NCBI GenBank assembly: GCA_009926195.1
Contig: RFPK01000069.1
Coordinates: 1 to 8,760, forward strand
DNA from: Synechococcaceae bacterium WB4_1_0192
Lineage (GTDB): Bacteria; Cyanobacteriota; Cyanobacteriia; PCC-6307; Cyanobiaceae
DNA: 8,760 bases
Direction of reading: 5' to 3'
The notes under the pieces: model-generated
Database searches by the model: none
What the model was told of the DNA's origin: nothing
What the model saw: only the letters and a program-made list of their open reading frames with translations
Shown: one piece after another, positions 5,701 through 8,760 of the stretch
How positions within the stretch are numbered: position 1 is the first letter of the stretch
Layout of the letters: each line of letters starts with the position of its first letter
Program-made: the position numbers and the translations under genes

Positions 5701-7263
5701 TCAGGCCGGCAATGCCCAGGGGTTGAGCCCCAGGTCGGCGCCGATGCGGTGGGCGCAGGCGAAACCGCTGAAGGCCACGGCGTTGAGGCCCTGGCCGGGA
5801 AAGCAGGAATCACCCACGCAGTAGAGGCCGCGCACGCCCGTGCGGTTGAACGGCATCGGCAGCAGGCCGGGTAGGCGCAGGGCCGGGATCGGGCCGTAGC
5901 TGCCGCCCATGCGACCGAGGAAGCGGCGGTGGCTGCGGGGGGTGCCTACCTCCCGATGGCGGATGGCGCCGCCCAGGCCGGGCAGGATCGCCTCCAGCCG
6001 CTGGATCAGCCGATCGGCATCAGCCTGCTTCTTGGCCTGGTAGGCCGCCGGGCTCAGGTCCTTCCAGGCCGCCATGTCGCTCGGGGTGAAGGTGTGCAGG
6101 ATGTGGCGACCCGCGGGCGCCAGTGTGGGATCGAGCAGGGTCGGCATCGACACGAACACCACCCCCTGCTCAGCCTCCATCTCCGCCCAGTTCTCGAGCA
6201 GCAGGTGGTGGCAATGGAAGCCCTCCGGCACCACGCTGGCATCGATACCCAGGTTCAGGGAGAGGAAGGAGGGGGAGGGACGGTAACGGCGGCGCCAGGT
6301 GCGTTCGGCCTTCGGGGTGTGGGTGGCATCCACCAGGGGCCTGGCCACGGCCCCCTCGCTGCCGGCGGCGCCGGCGAAGGTGTCCCAGCGGGTGGCATTG
6401 CTCACCACCCTGCGGGCGCGGATGGTTTCACCGCTGGCCAGCGTCACGCCCACCGCCTGGCCGTTCTCGATCAGCACCTCGGTGACGCGCGCCTTGTAGC
6501 GGATCGTGCCGCCGTGGGCCTCCAGGCCCGCCACCAGCTTCTCGGCGATCACGCCGACCCCGCCGCGGGGATAGTTGATGCCGCCGGCGTGGCGATCGGA
6601 GAACACCATGCCGGCGTTGATCATCGGCGTGCGATCCGCCGGCATCACGCTCCAGCAGAAGCACTCCATGTCGATGAACTTCAGCAGTTGTTCATCCTTG
6701 ATGTGGGCGCGCGCCACGTCGCCCACGTTGAACGGCAGCCAGCGGGCCAGCCCGAGGCAGGCCAGCGGTGCCCTGAAGAACACCTTGGCCAGGTAGGCCG
6801 GATCCTCCAGCGACAGCAGCGGCATCGCATCGAGGCAGTTGAACACCTGCCAGCAGGTGTCGTAGAAGGTGCGGATGCCCCTGGCCTCATGGGGGAAGCG
6901 GGCGGTGAGGTCGGCGATGAAGCGCTCGTAGTCGCGATCGACGGCCACGTTGAGGCCGCCGGGCAGGTGGTACTCCAGCTGGGCCGGATCGGGGATGGTG
7001 TCGCAGTGCTGGCCCACATCGCCCAGGGCGCGGGTGAGCAGGTTGGTGTGGCCCTTCTCGCCGAAGCCGAAGATCATCGAGGCGCCCACATCGAAGGTGT
7101 AGCCCTCGCGCCGGAAGCTGCCGCCCGAGCCCCCGGGAATCAGGTAGCGCTCGAGAACCAGGGTCTTCGCGCCCTTGGCCGCCAGCTGGGAGGCGGTCAC
7201 CAGCCCGCCGATGCCGGAGCCGATCACGATCACGTCCCAGGTGGGGGCGGGGCTGGTGGTCAC
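5701..7263 (-). CDS. crtH: Carotenoid isomerase (prolycopene isomerase)
   Basis: A 520-residue FAD-dependent carotenoid cis-trans isomerase of the CrtH/CRTISO family. It converts tetra-cis-lycopene (prolycopene), made by the plant-type desaturases, to all-trans-lycopene for carotene and xanthophyll synthesis; it is membrane-associated. The N-terminal dinucleotide-binding fold is VIVIGSGIGGLVTASQLAAKG with GSGIGG at 15-20 and the ribose-binding Glu38 in LVLER, followed by PGGSGGSF (43-50) and the family-typical YTFDVGASMIFGFGEKG (55-71). The C-terminal flavin segment is GLYCVGDSCFPGQGLNAVAFSG (479-500). The length fits the family, which is related to but distinct from bacterial CrtI desaturases. 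The start is a GTG; GAG 7 nt upstream is a weak ribosome binding site. trmFO ends 27 bp upstream, so the two are probably cotranscribed. Confidence 0.93.
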   Translation of the reverse strand: MTTSPAPTWDVIVIGSGIGGLVTASQLAAKGAKTLVLERYLIPGGSGGSFRREGYTFDVGASMIFGFGEKGHTNLLTRALGDVGQHCDTIPDPAQLEYHLPGGLNVAVDRDYERFIADLTARFPHEARGIRTFYDTCWQVFNCLDAMPLLSLEDPAYLAKVFFRAPLACLGLARWLPFNVGDVARAHIKDEQLLKFIDMECFCWSVMPADRTPMINAGMVFSDRHAGGINYPRGGVGVIAEKLVAGLEAHGGTIRYKARVTEVLIENGQAVGVTLASGETIRARRVVSNATRWDTFAGAAGSEGAVARPLVDATHTPKAERTWRRRYRPSPSFLSLNLGIDASVVPEGFHCHHLLLENWAEMEAEQGVVFVSMPTLLDPTLAPAGRHILHTFTPSDMAAWKDLSPAAYQAKKQADADRLIQRLEAILPGLGGAIRHREVGTPRSHRRFLGRMGGSYGPIPALRLPGLLPMPFNRTGVRGLYCVGDSCFPGQGLNAVAFSGFACAHRIGADLGLNPWALPA

Positions 7264-7290
7264 CGATCGGCTCGTGCGGGTGCCGCGACC

Positions 7291-8667
7291 CTAGGAGCCG
7301 GCCGCAGAGCAGTAGGGCTCCAGATCGGCCAGGGCCCGGTCGCGGTAGGCGCCGTAGCGCTCACGCTTGCCCTTGATCCGCTCCGGCAGCTCCGGCATCA
7401 GGCCGAAATTGGGCGGCATCGGCTGGAAGCGTTCGCTCGGGGCGGTGGCGATGAAGTGGGTGAGCGCACCGATCATCGAGGTGGGTGGCAGCGTGAGGGG
7501 CGTCTGCCCCAGGGCCAGCCTTGCGGCGTTGGTGCCGGCCAGCCAGCCGCCGGCCACTGCCGCCGCGTAGCCCTCGGTGCCGGTGATCTGGCCCGCCGCC
7601 AGCAGCGTGGGGCGCTGGCGGAACTGCAGGCTCGGATCGAGCAGCTGCGGCGCCTCCAGGAAGGTGTTGCGGTGCATCACGCCGAAGCGCACGAACTCGG
7701 CGTTCTCGAGGCCTGGGATCAGCCGCAACACCCGCTTCTGCTCGCCCCATTTGAGATTGGTCTGGAAGCCCACCAGGTTCCAGAGGCGGCCGTCCTTGTC
7801 CTCCTGGCGCAGCTGCACCACGGCATAGGCGCGGTTGGCGCGGCGCACGTCGCGGTCGTTCACATCGCCCCAGCGCGGATCCCAGAGGCCGATCGGCTTG
7901 AGGGGCCCGTAGCGCATCGTGTCCTCGCCGCGGCGGGCGAGCTCCTCGATCGGCAGGCAGCCCTCGAAGAAGGTGGCGTTCTCCTTCTCGAAATCCTTGA
8001 GCTCGGCCTGCTCGGCCGCCAGCAGCGCCTCGCGGAAGGCGAGGAACTGCTCTTTGTTCATCGGGCAGTTGATGTAGTCGGCGTCGCCCTTGTCGTAGCG
8101 GGAGGCGCGGAAGGCCACCGAGAGATCGATGCTCTCGCCCTCCACGATCGGGCTGGCGGCATCGAAGAAGTGGCAGTCGGCCCGGCCGGTGAAGGCGCGC
8201 AACTGATCGGCCAGGGGCTCACTGGTGAGCGGACCGGTGGCCAGCACGGTGATCTGATCATCACCGGGCAGCTCGGTCTGTTCACGGCGCTCCACCGTCA
8301 CCAGCGGGTGCTGCTCCAGGGCGGCGGTGAGGGCGGCGCTGTAGCGACCGCGGTCCACCGCCAGGGCGCCACCGGCGGGTACGGCGTGCTGATCGGCGGT
8401 CTGGATCACCAGCGAGCCGAGGCGGCGCAGCTCCTCCTGCAGCAGGCCGGCGGCCCGGTCGCTGCTGAGGGCACCGAAGCTGTTGCTGCACACCAGCTCG
8501 GCGAATTCGCTGCTGTGGTGGGCCGGGGAGCGGCGCACCGGCCGCATCTCCACCAGCCGCACCGGCACCCCGGCCCGGGCGATCTGCCAGGCCGCCTCGG
8601 TGCCCGCCAGGCCGGCGCCGATCACCAGGACCGGTTCGCTCGGGGCGACTGCATTGGGCTCTGACAC
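7291..8667 (-). CDS. trmFO: tRNA (uracil-5-)-methyltransferase, folate/FAD-dependent
   Basis: A 458-residue flavoprotein that makes ribothymidine at U54 in the T loop of tRNA, using methylenetetrahydrofolate as carbon donor and reduced FAD as reductant (formerly Gid). Visible features: the FAD fold VLVIGAGLAGTEAAWQIA with GAGLAG at 17-22; ELVCSNSFGAL (57-67) with Cys60, matching the conserved first Cys of the family; CPMNKEQF (201-208); FEGCLPIEELARRGEDTMRYGPLKPIGL (234-261) with Cys237, matching the second catalytic Cys; VGFQTNLKWGEQKRV (299-313); and the C-terminal flavin segment GQITGTEGYAAAVAGG (359-374) with GTNAAR (378-383). The length is typical. The GTG at 8667 is the only plausible start, since the FAD strand begins at residue 13 and no ATG lies between. 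A stable hairpin ends 5 nt before it. crtH lies 27 bp downstream. Confidence 0.96.
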   Translation of the reverse strand: MSEPNAVAPSEPVLVIGAGLAGTEAAWQIARAGVPVRLVEMRPVRRSPAHHSSEFAELVCSNSFGALSSDRAAGLLQEELRRLGSLVIQTADQHAVPAGGALAVDRGRYSAALTAALEQHPLVTVERREQTELPGDDQITVLATGPLTSEPLADQLRAFTGRADCHFFDAASPIVEGESIDLSVAFRASRYDKGDADYINCPMNKEQFLAFREALLAAEQAELKDFEKENATFFEGCLPIEELARRGEDTMRYGPLKPIGLWDPRWGDVNDRDVRRANRAYAVVQLRQEDKDGRLWNLVGFQTNLKWGEQKRVLRLIPGLENAEFVRFGVMHRNTFLEAPQLLDPSLQFRQRPTLLAAGQITGTEGYAAAVAGGWLAGTNAARLALGQTPLTLPPTSMIGALTHFIATAPSERFQPMPPNFGLMPELPERIKGKRERYGAYRDRALADLEPYCSAAGS

Positions 8668-8672
8668 GCGAA

Positions 8673-8709
8673 ATCGGCTCTGCCTGAAGACCTCAGGCTA
8701 GGAGCCGAT
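8673..8709 (-). promoter_or_regulatory. Two-part leader hairpin abutting the trmFO start
   Basis: ATCGGCTC (8673-8680) pairs with GAGCCGAT (8702-8709); after a small internal loop GCCTGA (8682-8687) pairs with TCAGGC (8693-8698), leaving the 5-nt loop AGACC. That gives 14 base pairs in total. Read leftward, the hairpin is followed by TTTCGC and then the trmFO GTG, so its arm covers the place where a ribosome binding site would be. It may be the terminator of an upstream leftward gene outside the window, an attenuator, or a translation-blocking structure. Confidence 0.5.
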
Positions 8710-8760
8710 CTGCTGCGTCCCGGCGGGACACGGTGATGGGGAGCTGGGCTGAATCAGCCG
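8710..8760. other. Terminal stretch without a supported gene
   Basis: Two small dyads are present: GTCCC/GGGAC (8717-8721 and 8725-8729) and GGCTG/CAGCC (8747-8751 and 8755-8759). On the leftward strand two frames are open from the edge to 8693-8700, but about 20 codons is too short to identify a gene. Confidence 0.3.

Noticed and set aside
5929..8664. A 911-codon open frame on the + strand running antisense through crtH and trmFO
   Set aside because: It is in exact codon register with both real genes and stays open only because their GC-rich codon use avoids TTA, CTA and TCA. Its translation is low-complexity Gly/Ala/His/Arg-rich with no family motif, while the opposite strand encodes two clear enzymes.
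8693..8760. Possible C-terminal tail of a leftward gene entering from the right edge, ending with TGA at 8693-8695
   Set aside because: Only about 21 codons are open, and another frame is also open for 20 codons; nothing is recognisable. It would, however, fit the following hairpin being its terminator.
1..8760. CRISPR array, tRNA, insertion-sequence ends, and the cyanobacterial HIP1 octamer GCGATCGC
   Set aside because: None was seen by eye. Absence of HIP1 does not argue against a picocyanobacterium, since many of them lack abundant HIP1.

Overview
The window looks like a contig from a high-GC picocyanobacterium (Cyanobium / alpha-Synechococcus group), with about 1 kb of probably unrelated, proteobacterial-looking DNA at its left end. 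The cyanobacterial assignment rests on a carotenoid cis-trans isomerase (crtH), the folate-dependent tRNA methyltransferase trmFO, an adjacent bolA / CGFS-glutaredoxin pair, a small protein resembling a cyanobacteria-restricted DUF family, and a picocyanobacterial-type OmpR-like regulator with a degenerate receiver. These assignments come from recalled family features; no database search was possible.

Left end (1-~1020): a 253-residue TspO-like membrane protein (+) converges on the C-terminal third of an alpha/beta hydrolase (-). The hydrolase is cut at about 1005-1030. At the same point a rightward cyanobacterial gene begins without its N-terminus. Two oppositely oriented genes that both lose their 5' ends at one point indicate a joint between two unrelated DNAs, either a chimeric assembly or a real rearrangement.

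Centre-left (1024-2337): the truncated cyanobacterial gene, bolA and the monothiol glutaredoxin gene run rightward as a likely operon. It ends in a perfect GC hairpin that also covers the end of a convergent 88-residue gene. BolA and CGFS glutaredoxins are known to form [2Fe-2S]-bridged heterodimers in iron sensing and trafficking.

Centre (2430-4016): a winged-helix response regulator lacking the usual phospho-accepting Asp runs rightward from a GTG with a strong ribosome binding site. It overlaps tail-to-tail with a leftward pair of unknown genes (a soluble 101-residue protein and a three-helix membrane protein) joined by an ATGA stop/start overlap.

Right (4102-8667): three leftward genes. 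A secreted M20-family metallopeptidase has clearly lower GC than its surroundings and may have been acquired. crtH and trmFO are 27 bp apart and probably cotranscribed, trmFO first. A strong two-part hairpin lies 5 nt before the trmFO start. The octamer GAGCCGAT lies just before the starts of all three leftward genes. The last ~90 bases hold no gene I can support. I saw no tRNA, rRNA, CRISPR array, insertion sequence or attachment site. I did not find a convincing new multi-gene system; the best leads are the joint near 1020, the degenerate receiver and the trmFO leader hairpin.
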